This document shows, in pieces, positions 40,151 through 49,912 of a stretch of 64,000 nt of DNA. Origin of the DNA: G963677085 sp963677085 (GTDB lineage Bacteria; Planctomycetota; Planctomycetia; Pirellulales; Thermoguttaceae). The stretch covers positions 3,286,001 through 3,350,000 of the forward strand of contig CAXXFH010000004.1 of assembly GCA_963677085.2 (NCBI GenBank), read 5' to 3'. Every line of letters begins with the position of its first letter. Position 1 is the first letter of the stretch. The position numbers were made by a program, and so were the translations under genes. The notes under the pieces are model-generated. The model searched no databases. It was not told the DNA's origin and saw only the letters and a list, made by a program, of their open reading frames with translations.

Positions 40151-41475
40151 TGCAACTCGCAATCTCCGTCGTTGCGTCGTTGGTGACGTGCGTTACCGGT
40201 GGGGACCAGCGAAATCGTCTTATCGTGGTCGGCTAGCAGTTTTTCAATACCGACGGATCTTTTCTCGTCGGCATCTTCCAACGCGAGTTGGAGTTCGCAT
40301 TTTTCGCAGTTCCGATCGCAGAACCACGGTTCGTAGGAATCGGGCTCTTTGTAGGTCGTGATCACGCCCTCGTAGTTTCGCAACACCACTTTGTTGGTCG
40401 ACCAGGAGAGAAGGTAATTCGGCATGACGGGAATTTTGCCGCCACCGCCAGGCGCGTCGATCACATAGGTAGGAACACAGAATCCACTGGTATGTCCGAT
40501 GAGGCTTTCCAGGATTTCGATCCCTTTGCCGACCGGCGTGCGGAAGTGAGAAAGTCCTTCCGAGAGATCGCATTGGTAGAGATAATAGGGACGAACCCGA
40601 TTGGCCACTAGCTTGTGAACCAACACCCGCATAATGCGTGGGCAGTCGTTGACGCCGGCCAAGAGAACCGATTGATTGCCCAGGGGAATCCCCGCGTCGG
40701 CCAATTTGGCCAGTGCCGTCCGCGATGAGGCGGTTAGTTCACGCGGATGATTGAAATGGGTATTGATCCACAGCGGATGATGTTTTTTGAGGACCTCGAC
40801 CAGTGAGTCGGTGATCCGGTAGGGTAGAACCACGGGAGTTCGGGTGCCGATCCGGATGATCTCGACATGGTCGATCGCGCGGAGCTCCGTCAAGATCCAG
40901 TCGAGTTGCTCGTCGGAAAGCAGGAACGGATCGCCGCCGCTGAGCAATACGTCGCGTATTTGTGGGGTTTGGCGGATATAATCGAGGCCCTGGTTGATTT
41001 CCTCGCGGCTGGGAATGCGATCCATATCGCCCACGCGGCGTTTTCGGGTGCAATGCCGACAATACATCGCGCAAAGTCCGCTTACCAAAAACAACACGCG
41101 GTCCGGGTATCGATGTGTGATGCAGGGCACGGGACTGTCTTCATCCTCGTGAAGCGGATCCTCCATGTCGCCTTTCATTACATCGATTTCACGCGGGGAA
41201 GGAAACGATTGGCAGAAAATAGGATCGTTTTCCAAGTCCTGGGTATTGATCAGCGACAAATAATAGGGCGTTGCCGCCATCGGAAAGCGTTCGACCGTTC
41301 GGTGGAAGTCGGCGCGTTGCGATTCGTTCAGCTTCACTTCGAGTAGCTGCTCGAACGTTTCCAGGTCCCGCACACGGTGCTTCACCTGCCATTTCCAACT
41401 TCGCCAATGCGACGACGAGGCATCCTCGTCAATCGCATTGATGATCTGCTGTTGCGCTAAGGTAAGGCTTTTCAT
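40147..41475 (-). CDS. kamA: Lysine 2,3-aminomutase
   Basis: A 442-residue radical-SAM, PLP-dependent enzyme that converts L-lysine to beta-lysine. CAMYCRHCTRKR is the iron-sulfur-binding CxxxCxxC. LLSGGDPFLLSDEQLDWILTELRAIDHVEIIRIGTR is the SAM-binding face, and VIDAPGGGGKIPV precedes the PLP-binding region. C-terminal cysteines (WFCDRNCEKCELQL) match the zinc site. ATG 41475 (AGGAAG upstream) is chosen; the 53 residues open further upstream include a MITE-like repeat and are not protein-like. With the fused acetyltransferase-symporter it forms an acetyl-beta-lysine operon. Confidence 0.95.
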   Translation of the reverse strand: MKSLTLAQQQIINAIDEDASSSHWRSWKWQVKHRVRDLETFEQLLEVKLNESQRADFHRTVERFPMAATPYYLSLINTQDLENDPIFCQSFPSPREIDVMKGDMEDPLHEDEDSPVPCITHRYPDRVLFLVSGLCAMYCRHCTRKRRVGDMDRIPSREEINQGLDYIRQTPQIRDVLLSGGDPFLLSDEQLDWILTELRAIDHVEIIRIGTRTPVVLPYRITDSLVEVLKKHHPLWINTHFNHPRELTASSRTALAKLADAGIPLGNQSVLLAGVNDCPRIMRVLVHKLVANRVRPYYLYQCDLSEGLSHFRTPVGKGIEILESLIGHTSGFCVPTYVIDAPGGGGKIPVMPNYLLSWSTNKVVLRNYEGVITTYKEPDSYEPWFCDRNCEKCELQLALEDADEKRSVGIEKLLADHDKTISLVPTGNARHQRRNDGDCELQ

Positions 41476-41589
41476 AAGCTTTCGTCTTCCTTTTCCCGTG
41501 GGCTTGGTGAGATCAACCTGCGCACTCGGCAACAGGTGACGGGAAGCGTCAAGATGCTCGGCGTCCATGAGCTTATGGGGTCTTGCACG

Positions 41590-41677
41590 GTAAATGAGCC
41601 ACGCCGACCAACGGGAGGCCGGTGATGGTAGCATATCCGTTTGAACCGCGGCTCATTTTCAATGCAAAGATCAATAA
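41590..41677 (+). repeat. MITE-like repeat, diverged copy R3
   Basis: Shares GACCAACGGGAG and the end GCTCATTTTCAATGCA...ATCAATAA with the other copies, but the left terminus is degraded. It lies upstream of kamA. Confidence 0.55.
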
Positions 41678-42230
41678 GCACACGCCAAAACGACCAGGCA
41701 ATGGTTACATGCTTTGGCGCGCAAAAAACCGGCAAGCAATCTTGAAACAACGACGGCGTTGTCCGGGTGGTTTTCTGCCCACCTCGGTGACCTGAAAATG
41801 GTTGTCCGACGATCCGTCTGGCACGGCCCCTGGCCAAATACCGCTTAGCCTCCAGTCGATCGACGATTTTTGTCGATCATACTGGCTCCCAGGTCGGCTC
41901 ACTTGACCGACTACGACTGAGCAATTTTCGCGTTGTCGACCGCCATTTGCCATCTGCTGGATGGCAGAGCGAAGCTCGCTGCCCGGATTGTGGGCATGAA
42001 TGTCGGCCATCGCACGAATCGTCCACCGCAAGGGCCGCAGGTTACGCAACTCACCCGCAGCGAAGGACTTATCGTGGCCGCCACTTGCTTGCATTGTCGA
42101 CACCTTGTGGGTGCTCTCTGGGATTGCGCGTGCCTTCCCGTAAGATGGTCCGCAGACCAAATATCCCTTGAGTAACTATTAGAGCAGAAACTACCCGATT
42201 AAGCAAGGCGAATGAAGCCAGCAGCACATT

Positions 42231-42374
42231 GGGGTCAACTCTTGACACTCGCGTTGGCGCGAGCGGTATCACGGTGAACAGCGATATCGAATTCACCCTC
42301 GATCGGCTTTCGCTATCGTAGAAATTTTTGTGAATTCCAGCAATGTGTCAAAAGTCAAGAGTTGACCCCATTGT
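42231..42374. repeat. Pair of inverted GTCAACTCTTGACA boxes
   Basis: GGGGTCAACTCTTGACACTC at the left and its near-complement GTCAAGAGTTGACCCCA at the right flank about 110 bases. The same box recurs at 45,088, 49,208, 53,140 and 54,286. It ends next to the stop codon of the glycine-zipper gene. Confidence 0.6.
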
Positions 42375-42387
42375 CATTATTCCGGCC

Positions 42388-43647
42388 TTACTTGTCCGGT
42401 GCAAAACTCCAAGTACCTTCCATCTGAACCGTGCTGGGACCGCTTGTGTGTGTTTTGGGTGTCAGTACTACGCCTTCAGCCACGTTTTTGAATGTGTGGT
42501 TGACTACCGCGGTGCTGACTACCATTTCTTTGAGCGTACCGCCCAACCGTAACTCGCATTGGATAACAGCCTTGCCCTTGCTGCTGCTAATCGTCGTGCA
42601 AGTGTCGGATACGGATTCATACGAAGTTCGGTCGTGCCAGATGCCGGAGATGCGATTATCCTCAATTGTTCCCTCGAACCACATCCTTTCCTTGTAGTTC
42701 AGCAATTTCGCATCCGCCGGCGGCCAGTTGGTCAGCTTGGCCGTGCCCGAGACCGTTCCGCCGCGAACACGGTAGGTTCCCGCGATTTTGTACTTCGGGT
42801 ACTTCGGATTCCAGGACACCATGCTGATCGTACAATCGACGGGAATGACCGGAATCGACGCGTCGGTCGGCGCGTCCGTGGCACGATTATCGTAACCATA
42901 TCGCTTCATGAGCAAGCGTTCCCGCTCGGCAATCGATTTGGCGATATCATCATATAGCCCTTTCTTACGCCTATAATCGTGTCTTTCAGCGACACTTCTC
43001 TCGAACGGAGTCGGCTCCTTGCTTGTCAATGCATGTTGGAGTGCTCCGGTGACGGTTTCGCCCGCGTATGCGTCGTAGACCATGCCCGTGCCGACCGCGC
43101 CGACAAAGCCGCCGACCGCACCGCCGATTATTCCCCCGACTGGGCCGCCGACAGTGAACCCCGCAACGCCAAATGTCTTCGTGGCCAGCCAAACGCCTGC
43201 TGCGGTGCCGGCTGCCGCACCGACCGTTCCGCCAGCAGACGATACAACGCCTTTGGCACCTTCGTTGATCATCGAGGCGGATCCTTCCGCGTAGTTGCCG
43301 GCCGACACATGCCCCAGTCCGGTCGACATGTCGGTAAGAAGAGTCGCATACGGAACGGCTTTGGCCGCATTCGTATCCAATACTTTGCCGATGGTCTTTC
43401 GAGCCAGATTGCCCTTGCTCGCCCAGCCTTTCCTCACCTTGTTGTTGAACGCTCGACTTTGCCCGGAAGCCCGAAACTTCGTTTTGTTGGTATAACGCCC
43501 GACCCCTTCGACCGAACCGTGGGCCGCGTCGGTCCCGCTATTAATGAGGTTGCCGGTGCTACCATCGTCCGAAGGCTCGGCGGCCGCGGCGGGCGACATA
43601 AGGCAGGCTGTAATGACTACTGCGCCGAGAGTATTTCGCGGAAGCAT
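42388..43647 (-). CDS. Secreted protein with glycine-zipper segment
   Basis: A signal peptide (LGAVVITACLMSPAAAAEP) is followed by a polar stretch. A long glycine/alanine-rich hydrophobic zone (VGAAAGTAAGVWLATKTFG, GGPVGGIIGGAVGGFVGAVG) comes next, a glycine-zipper pattern that can insert in membranes. A C-terminal beta-rich domain follows (VDCTISMVSWNPKYPKYKIAG...RISGIWHDRTSYESVSD...EGTWSFAP). Its start overlaps the upstream stop (TGATG; a GTG one codon earlier is also possible), so the two genes are coupled. Function is unknown. Confidence 0.75.
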   Translation of the reverse strand: MLPRNTLGAVVITACLMSPAAAAEPSDDGSTGNLINSGTDAAHGSVEGVGRYTNKTKFRASGQSRAFNNKVRKGWASKGNLARKTIGKVLDTNAAKAVPYATLLTDMSTGLGHVSAGNYAEGSASMINEGAKGVVSSAGGTVGAAAGTAAGVWLATKTFGVAGFTVGGPVGGIIGGAVGGFVGAVGTGMVYDAYAGETVTGALQHALTSKEPTPFERSVAERHDYRRKKGLYDDIAKSIAERERLLMKRYGYDNRATDAPTDASIPVIPVDCTISMVSWNPKYPKYKIAGTYRVRGGTVSGTAKLTNWPPADAKLLNYKERMWFEGTIEDNRISGIWHDRTSYESVSDTCTTISSSKGKAVIQCELRLGGTLKEMVVSTAVVNHTFKNVAEGVVLTPKTHTSGPSTVQMEGTWSFAPDK

Positions 43648-44750
43648 CACTTGGACTCCTTCGCCGCTAGATTGTCGGCTATCTTGATGATTGTCGGGAA
43701 ATGCAGGAAATCGGCACGAAGAAGCCGCAGCGTTTTATTCTCTCGCTCATAGCTCAATGCGATGCAGAAATCGGGATTCGTTTCCGGAACGAATAGCGCG
43801 ATCGCGCCTTGCGGGTCGGCGAGCCAGTACGTGGGCACGAGCGTGGCAAACGCATCCGGTGTTACGTTGCCAAGCAGCTTCGCACTGTCTGGTGAGGTCT
43901 TGCCAGCAGCCTTGAGAACTGGTGCGATGCGTCCGGATCGTCCCGCGTCGAGAAACTGAGTCGTTGCCTCGATCAACTCCTGAAGAGCCGGCTGCTCTGG
44001 GTCGCCAACCGCCAACTCACTGGCTCGCAGGCAGCCCTGCAACAGATTGCGTGATGCGGTCAGTGTATTGGCCTCCATCAGGAAGTCCTCGCGAACGTCG
44101 AGACGAAGTGCCTCACGCCACGAAATCGGCTCGCACAGAACGCGATCAAAGACGTCGATGCTTTCGGCGGTCGCCCGGGCAAGCTGCTCGACGCGAAACC
44201 CGTCGCGGCGCAGCCAGTCGGGCCGGATGTCGAGCGGCCCCATTCCACGACGTCGTACCCAATCGCCGCACAGAACGGCAACATCGGTGATTCGAGGTAT
44301 CTGCCCAACTTGCCATTGGGTGACCACCCAGGTATCAGACCAAGGATGATAAAATCCTACGACCGGTGCCTCGGAGTTTGGCTTGGCTACGTCAAACAGA
44401 GCCGTAGAAAAGAAATACGACCATCCGCAATCGATATCATAATCGTCCCAAATTTGCCTGTTCAGTTTCTTGATCTTCTTTCGAGCCTTCTTGGTGGCAA
44501 AGTCATCCCACCCAGGTTCACCCTCTAACGCACACTTGCCCCGAAACTCAAGAATCGCAATCCACAATAGCTCGAAACGGCCTCCGGTCGAGTCGCCAAG
44601 TGACTTGTGGTTCACATGCTGCGAGGACTCCTCGGCGCGTGATCCCTTCGATATCTGCCAGTGGAGTCCGATACCAAGAAGCGTGGTCCCAACAACGATC
44701 GCGGCGAACAAACGAGCAAAGAGCGGAACATGGGCAGCAGAAATTCGCAT
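43647..44750 (-). CDS. Membrane-anchored hypothetical protein
   Basis: From ATG 44750 the protein has 367 residues. One N-terminal membrane segment (ARLFAAIVVGTTLLGIGLHW) precedes an extracytoplasmic domain with RFELLWIAILEFRGKCALEG and DAFATLVPTYWLADPQGAIALF. No family is recognised. It is translationally coupled to the downstream glycine-zipper protein, and the pair probably act together. Confidence 0.7.
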   Translation of the reverse strand: MRISAAHVPLFARLFAAIVVGTTLLGIGLHWQISKGSRAEESSQHVNHKSLGDSTGGRFELLWIAILEFRGKCALEGEPGWDDFATKKARKKIKKLNRQIWDDYDIDCGWSYFFSTALFDVAKPNSEAPVVGFYHPWSDTWVVTQWQVGQIPRITDVAVLCGDWVRRRGMGPLDIRPDWLRRDGFRVEQLARATAESIDVFDRVLCEPISWREALRLDVREDFLMEANTLTASRNLLQGCLRASELAVGDPEQPALQELIEATTQFLDAGRSGRIAPVLKAAGKTSPDSAKLLGNVTPDAFATLVPTYWLADPQGAIALFVPETNPDFCIALSYERENKTLRLLRADFLHFPTIIKIADNLAAKESK

Positions 44751-45153
44751 AGTTGCACTCTTGAAGTTGGTTTCATTGACATGGATTAACAATAGGACAA
44801 ACCTGGGTTTTTCCAGGTGGGACGCCAAACGCATTTGCGTAGGCGTTGCCAAGCATCAGGGTGTGAACAGCGGAGTAAAACCCCATGGAGGCTTGGTTCG
44901 TCTGAAGACCCTTGGTATCCTGTGACCCGGCCAGCCGCGGCTGCCCGAATGTCGAGAGAAATCGCTTCGGCGTTCAGTTTATCGGCATCATGCACCTTGT
45001 AGCATACAACGCGCCCCCCTGAAAAGCCATCGTAAGTCGTCTGTTTTGCCGAGGATTGCACGGTTTGCACGAGATGATAAATGCAAATGGGGGTCAACTC
45101 TTGACACATGCGGCGTCGTGCCGCATGTGTCAAGAGTTGACCCCGCCGTCTTT
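44751..45153. other. Intergenic stretch with a long perfect palindrome
   Basis: Apart from the palindrome at 45,089 no feature is visible. A promoter for the membrane-protein pair should lie near 44,760-44,850. Confidence 0.45.
45089..45143. repeat. Long inverted repeat of the GTCAACTCTTGACA family
   Basis: GGGGTCAACTCTTGACACAT then GCGGC, a five-base loop, and the complementary arm GCCGCATGTGTCAAGAGTTG then ACCCC give about 25 perfectly paired bases. It lies immediately after the stop of the MFS gene and could serve as its terminator. Confidence 0.75.
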
Positions 45154-46659
45154 CTATTCGCGTCCCACTTTTTCCAGGCTGATGCCTGTCGTTTCGATCC
45201 GAAGAACCCAGGTAAGTACTGCGCCGGCCAGGGATGTGCCGACCAAGATGAAAAGCAAAGTCTGGGTGCCAATGTCTTTAAGCAGAATGGGGAATAGGAA
45301 GACTGTAGTGACGGCACCGATTTTTGCGAAGGAGGCAGCAAGCCCGGCTCCCTTGCCGCGGATGTGGGTGGGAAAGACCTCGCCTGCGATCAGGTACGTC
45401 ATCGCATTAGGGCCTAAGTTGTTCATGAAGTTGAAGAGCATGAAACCGACGAAGATCAGCAGGATGCCGCTCGTCTCTCCCTCATGCCCCACCGACAGGG
45501 CCGCGAGAAACAGGCCGGCGCCACATCCGATGAACCCGATCACCTGCAGGCGGATGCGTCCAACGACATCGGCCAGCAACACCGCGCAGACAATGCCCAC
45601 CAACAAGAGGATATCGACGACGGCTGCCCCCTTGGCTGCCAGCATATCATTGTGGATGAGGTCGGCCACATTACGTACATATTGGTTTTTTTCGCCGATG
45701 ACCGAGGCCAGGATGGTGGGTGTGAAGATGCCGATGCCGTAAGTTCCCAGGTCCTGTAGAAACCAAGGCACGGAAGCGAGAATAGTGGCCCACAACGTTC
45801 TGCCCTTGAACAGTTGGAGATAACTTCCCTCGTTCTCAGTGCCGTTGTCTCCCGATGGCAAGTCTCCGTTGGGGCAGACGAGTTTGATTTCTTTCGGGTA
45901 AGGGGGCGTGCGCTGAAGGAGTCTTCGCACCTCGTGTTCTGCACGCTCGATCTTCCCGCGGTTGACCAGCCAATGACCGCTGTCGGGAATGGAGAACCGC
46001 CCGGCGACTACCAACACGGCCGGGATAATGGCCGTGGCGTACATCCATCGCCAAGCCCCAAGGTCTGGATTCATGTACAGAATGAAGTAGCCGACGCCCG
46101 TACCGACCAGGGCACCTACGGCCTGGAAGCCGAAGGCGCTGAGCACCAATCGGCCGCGCACCTTGCTGGGGATGGTCTCGGATATCATCATATGGGCAGT
46201 GGGGTAGTCGCACCCCAACGCCAAGCCCATGCTGAACAGACAAATCAGGAGCCAAAGGAAGCTTTGCGTGCACGACAATAGCACGAGAAAGACGCTTAGC
46301 AGAATCATCTCCGCGATGAACATGCTCTTTCTGCCGTAGTAATCGGCCATTCCGCCCAGGGCCGTGGCACCGATGAGGATACCGAACAACGGCGCAGCGC
46401 CAACGCTGCCTTTTTCAAGGGTGGAAAGGTCGAATTCCTTTTCCATCAACGGCAGGGCCACACCGGTCATGAACACCACGAGGCCCTCGAAAAACTTGCC
46501 GGCCGTGGCCAGTCCCCAGATGCGCCATTGCATAGGGGTCATCGGTGTAGAGGAAACTCCCGTTCCGTCTGCCCAGAAAGGCGTCTCATCGAGGTATGCC
46601 TGAACGGTCTTTCCTTCAAGGCTATCCGCAGTTGGCGCAGCCACGCTTGTCACTCCCAT
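45154..46659 (-). CDS. MFS transporter (sugar-porter type)
   Basis: A 501-residue, 12-segment transporter. GGMADYYGRKSMFIAEM is the loop 2-3 signature, and SKVRGRLVLSAFGFQAVG and GEVFPTHIRGKGAGLAASFAKIG are sugar-porter-type motifs. A large central loop (TPPYPKEIKLVCPNGDLPSGDN) separates the halves. ATG 46659 is used. The substrate is not identifiable from sequence, and the neighbours give no hint. MITE-like copy R4 starts ten bases upstream of the start codon. Confidence 0.88.
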   Translation of the reverse strand: MGVTSVAAPTADSLEGKTVQAYLDETPFWADGTGVSSTPMTPMQWRIWGLATAGKFFEGLVVFMTGVALPLMEKEFDLSTLEKGSVGAAPLFGILIGATALGGMADYYGRKSMFIAEMILLSVFLVLLSCTQSFLWLLICLFSMGLALGCDYPTAHMMISETIPSKVRGRLVLSAFGFQAVGALVGTGVGYFILYMNPDLGAWRWMYATAIIPAVLVVAGRFSIPDSGHWLVNRGKIERAEHEVRRLLQRTPPYPKEIKLVCPNGDLPSGDNGTENEGSYLQLFKGRTLWATILASVPWFLQDLGTYGIGIFTPTILASVIGEKNQYVRNVADLIHNDMLAAKGAAVVDILLLVGIVCAVLLADVVGRIRLQVIGFIGCGAGLFLAALSVGHEGETSGILLIFVGFMLFNFMNNLGPNAMTYLIAGEVFPTHIRGKGAGLAASFAKIGAVTTVFLFPILLKDIGTQTLLFILVGTSLAGAVLTWVLRIETTGISLEKVGRE

Positions 46660-47060
46660 CTTGGTGTCTTATTGATGTTTGCATTGAAAATGATTGCTTC
46701 AGGAAACCGAATACCTGGAAATCCAGGCTCCCGTTGGTCGCCTTCGGCTCATTAGCCATGCAAGCGCCAATAATGGACAGAGCGAAAGCTCGACCGGGCA
46801 CGCGCTGAACCTGCCCGAAGTCGCTGCTCGCGACCATTCGATTCGTGTTAGCCGAGAATGATCGGTCGGTTGGGTGCGTTGGCTATACGCAGCGACCTCG
46901 CCGATCGATTGGCTTTCGAGAAAGTATAAGACAGGATTAACCGGGTGTTCCGGATTGGGACGAGGCACGCGGAATTCATCCGGCAAAACCGGGCGCAATC
47001 CGGTTAATCCTTTTCATCCCGACCGATGGATTCGCCTTGAGGCAACCACATGCGACGAGT
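46660..47060. other. Intergenic stretch with repeat R4 and a second inverted repeat
   Basis: After R4, an inverted pair AGGATTAACCGG (46,934) and CCGGTTAATCC (47,000) frames about 65 bases near the end of the rhomboid-like gene. No gene is visible. Confidence 0.45.
46669..46773 (-). repeat. MITE-like repeat, copy R4
   Basis: Full-length copy with TTATTGATGTTTGCAT and ATGCAAGCGCCAATAA termini and the core AATCCAGGCTCCCGTTGGTC. It sits directly upstream of the MFS gene start. Confidence 0.8.
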
Positions 47061-47852
47061 CTAGTCGGCCGTCACGTGTTCGTGGTTCTTAAGGTGTTCT
47101 TCGCAATAGCAGCAACTTCCGGCACATTTCGAGCAGTAGCGGAAGCTCATCTGCGGATCGGTCGCGCTCGATTTGCCGCAGACACGACAGACGTTGCGCG
47201 GCTGTCGCGAAACCTTGGCGGCCTTGGCTTGCCAGGCCATCGAGCGATGGCCCTGGCGTGCGCGTGTGAAGATGTCGCGGCTGAAAAACACGAGGAAGTT
47301 GACCACGGCGGCCGTGGCCATCAGTCGCATATCCCAGCCTCCCCGCAGAATCGTCAGCCCGTAGAAGATCCACGTGAGCAGCGCCAGCCACTTGATCTTC
47401 ACCGGCAACAGGAAGAACAGTTGTAGCACGAAATTGGGATACAGATGGGCGAAGGCCAAAAAAACCGAGCCCTGTAGAAACGCCGCCCCGGTTGGCTGAT
47501 TGGGCACCACAAACGCTGCCGCCACCGTGGCCACGTAGCCGATCAGCAGGTAGACGTTATAGCGGAACACACCCCAGGTCGACTCCAGGGCGGTGCCCAT
47601 CAGGTAGAACAAGTACCAGAAGAAGAAAGCAAAGATCACGTTGGTCGTCGGCGGTTCCAACAGAAACGAGAGCAGCCGCCACCACTCGCCCTGGAGCACT
47701 TGGCTCGGAATCAGCGAGAGATCCAGCCCAGCCGGGGCCTGCTTACCCATGCGGGCAAGATAAATAAATACCTGGCCGAAAATAAACACTTCCGTAACGT
47801 GTGGTACAGCGAATCGGCTGAAACGACGGTCCAGGCGGTCAAGCAGAGTCAT
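47061..47852 (-). CDS. Rhomboid-like membrane protein with C-terminal zinc fingers
   Basis: The 263-residue protein has six hydrophobic segments and a rhomboid-style start (LQGEWWRLLSFLLEPP...YLMGTALESTWGVFRYNVYLLIGY). The catalytic GxS of segment 4 is not convincing (FLQGSVFLAFAHLYPN), and the second histidine is not evident, so it may be a pseudo-protease. The tail carries paired cysteines (NVCRVCGKSS, YCSKCAGSCCYCEEHLKNHEH) suitable for two zinc ions. The ATG is at 47852. Function is unknown. Confidence 0.7.
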   Translation of the reverse strand: MTLLDRLDRRFSRFAVPHVTEVFIFGQVFIYLARMGKQAPAGLDLSLIPSQVLQGEWWRLLSFLLEPPTTNVIFAFFFWYLFYLMGTALESTWGVFRYNVYLLIGYVATVAAAFVVPNQPTGAAFLQGSVFLAFAHLYPNFVLQLFFLLPVKIKWLALLTWIFYGLTILRGGWDMRLMATAAVVNFLVFFSRDIFTRARQGHRSMAWQAKAAKVSRQPRNVCRVCGKSSATDPQMSFRYCSKCAGSCCYCEEHLKNHEHVTAD

Positions 47853-47907
47853 GGGGAAACGTCAGGTTGTCTTGCTGGGCACGTAATTCGTGGATCTGGA
47901 AAACGAT

Positions 47908-48056
47908 CTCCCCTCGCCCCTCCGGGGAGAGGGGCCGGGGGTGAGGGGTGTTCACATCAGCGTCTTTTCTGAAGCCAACGCTCGTGCCGCCGCAATCCGC
48001 CCTCACCCGGCGGCTTCACCGCCACCCTCTCCCGCACAGCGGGAGAGGATAACGCT
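47908..48056. repeat. CTCCCC/GGGGAG palindromic repeats
   Basis: CCCCTCCGGGGAGAGGGG followed by CCGGGGGTGAGGGG, then CCTCTCCCGCACAGCGGGAG about 85 bases later. A near-identical copy lies at 49,133-49,172. They flank the GH43-like gene on both sides and can fold strongly on either strand. Confidence 0.6.
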
Positions 48057-48086
48057 TTTTTCGAACACGTTCGCAAGCCGCAGCGC

Positions 48087-49118
48087 TCAACGGGGCGCTT
48101 GTTTCAGTTCGGCAATGGCAATGCCCTGCTCTCCGGCGACGCAGTAGAGCAGGTAGCGCCGCCCCTCTTCCTCAAATACCGCTGGATCCCGCAATTGCCG
48201 CACGGGCCCGTTGGTGGAGCCATAACGCGAAGGCACCAGCGGCAGGCGAACGCCTTCGTAGTTTTCCTTTGGTTCGAGGACGACCTGCGGTTCAGAAACC
48301 TGCCACGCCTGCCAGTCCTTTGTCAGATCGATCGTCGAGAGAAGGATGCGTTCCGGTGTGTCGCCGACTTTGGTGTAAAGAAGATAGAGCGTATCCGCCG
48401 CTACCCACATTGCCGTATGCCGTACGCCTGGAATGTAGTGTGGCCCTTTTTCGAATCGAGTCAAGCCGTCTTTCGAGCGGTAAATGATGCCGTCCTTGTT
48501 ATCGTTTTTCGCAAAAGCGTAGTACCAGTCGCCGTGACGAAACACGCGAAAGTAGAATTTGCCGAGCACTTCGGGCCGAGCGACGAAGTTCAGTCCGTCG
48601 GACGAAAGGGCCACGAACGACACCTGGCCCGGGATGGGACTCTGCTTGGGGCCGGGTTGATGGAAGTACATACGTATTTCCTTGCGAACCGGGTCGACAT
48701 GGACGTCGGGACTCGCGATGTGTTGTCTGCCCGGGGCCTCCGGTAGGCTCAGTACACCTCCTCGATGGATTTTCCATGGGCCTTGAAGCGCATCGGCGTA
48801 GGCCAAACGAATATACGTTCCATGGTGATGGGCAAAGTACAAATAGTACTTGCCGAGCGGCCGCTTCACCCAAGCAGGCACGCGGATCAGCGAGGGGCCG
48901 TTGATGTTGCGGCCGTCCTTGCCTTCGAAACCTGGCATGTCGGGATAGATGATCGGGTTTGCCTCGACACGATAAACGACCGATGCATCGGCCGACGGTG
49001 AGGCCTTCACGTCGTTGCCCAAAGCGAAAGACGGCGCAAGTTCCGAAGCCGTCCAACTCAACACGGCCAAAGCGGCAAGCGACAGTACGGCCGATCTACG
49101 AGGATTTGCTATGTTCAT
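48087..49118 (-). CDS. Secreted glycoside-hydrolase-like (GH43-type beta-propeller) protein
   Basis: A signal peptide (AVLSLAALAVLSWTASELAPSFA) precedes a domain with blades typical of five-bladed propeller hydrolases: GRNINGPSLIRVPAWV, KYYLYFAHHHGTYIRLAYAD, HIASPDVHVDPVRKEIRMYF, YAFAKNDNKDGIIYRSKDG, LRDPAVFEEEGRRYLLYCVA. The 343-residue length is normal for a single propeller. A carbohydrate substrate is inferred from the fold only. ATG 49118 starts the signal sequence directly. Confidence 0.8.
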   Translation of the reverse strand: MNIANPRRSAVLSLAALAVLSWTASELAPSFALGNDVKASPSADASVVYRVEANPIIYPDMPGFEGKDGRNINGPSLIRVPAWVKRPLGKYYLYFAHHHGTYIRLAYADALQGPWKIHRGGVLSLPEAPGRQHIASPDVHVDPVRKEIRMYFHQPGPKQSPIPGQVSFVALSSDGLNFVARPEVLGKFYFRVFRHGDWYYAFAKNDNKDGIIYRSKDGLTRFEKGPHYIPGVRHTAMWVAADTLYLLYTKVGDTPERILLSTIDLTKDWQAWQVSEPQVVLEPKENYEGVRLPLVPSRYGSTNGPVRQLRDPAVFEEEGRRYLLYCVAGEQGIAIAELKQAPR

Positions 49119-49590
49119 GGAAAAGACCTTCTCCCCTCACCCCTCTGGGGAGAGGGGCCGGGGGGGTGAGGGGTTGTGCACTAAAGACGTTTCTGAAAAT
49201 TGCGTGAGTCAACTCTTGGCACTCCCAGTTTCCCCCAGCCGCGTGTCGAGTGTCAAAAAATGCCCCGATTTTCTCCCCCGGGAGAAACTGCCTCACCCCA
49301 GGATCGATTCAATTCTGTTGACGAAACGGTCAAAAAGAATTCTCTATACTACTATCGGGCCCTGCATTGCTTGTGGAACGAGGGCGACCAACGGGAGCCC
49401 GGTTTCCCGGGACAGGACGCAAGGAAGTGTTCCACAATCAACCACGGAACCAATAACCTCAAAGACCGTGAAGTTCTTCACGAAGATCAGCGAGACCAAC
49501 GAGAGCGGGTTCTTGCCTGGGTGCGGTAGCACCGGTTTGGTTGGCGGCCTGCGGCGGCCCAGGACTGGCGGATTCCTGGCGGGGCATGTT
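49119..49590. other. Repeat-rich intergenic stretch
   Basis: Contains a CTCCCC-type palindrome (49,133-49,172), a GTCAACTCTTG box (49,208), a partial MITE-like copy with CGACCAACGGGAGCCC (about 49,351-49,412) and a GTGCGGTAGCACCGG repeat (49,521). No gene. Confidence 0.5.
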
Positions 49591-49912
49591 TTACGCCGCT
49601 ACTGCCGGGGCGTTTTCGGCTTCAAAGGTGTCGGGGGAAAGATAGTGCAACGTCTCGTGTAATCGGACGGGATTGTAGAAGGTCTCGATGTACCTGAAGA
49701 CGCTCAACCGCGCTTCCTCCAGATTAGCGTAGCACTCGTGATTCGTCCATTCGTGCTTCAACGACCAGAAGAATCGTTCCATCACCGCGTTGTCGTAACA
49801 GCAGCAGCCGCGACGACTCATCGAACAGGTGATGCCCAAGAGTTTTAACGTCCGTTGATAGGCGTCGCTGGTGTACTGGCAGCCGCGATCGGAAAACTGG
49901 AGGACGAACTCA
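49591..49912 (-). pseudogene. IS3-family transposase C-terminal fragment
   Basis: The frame reads SDRGCQYTSDAYQ...LLGITCSMSRRGCCCYDNAVMERFFWSLKHEW...YIETFYNPVRLHETLHYLSP, the last part of an IS3 OrfB with one catalytic Asp and Glu. Everything upstream is missing because the IS701/IS4-like element begins at 49,913. Confidence 0.85.

Larger units (their letters stand above)
41476..42387. other. Gene-less stretch with repeats
   Basis: This 910-base stretch holds a diverged MITE-like copy (R3) and two oppositely oriented GTCAACTCTTGACA boxes at about 42,231 and 42,356. No convincing gene is seen; frames near 41,705-42,160 lack motifs. Confidence 0.5.
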
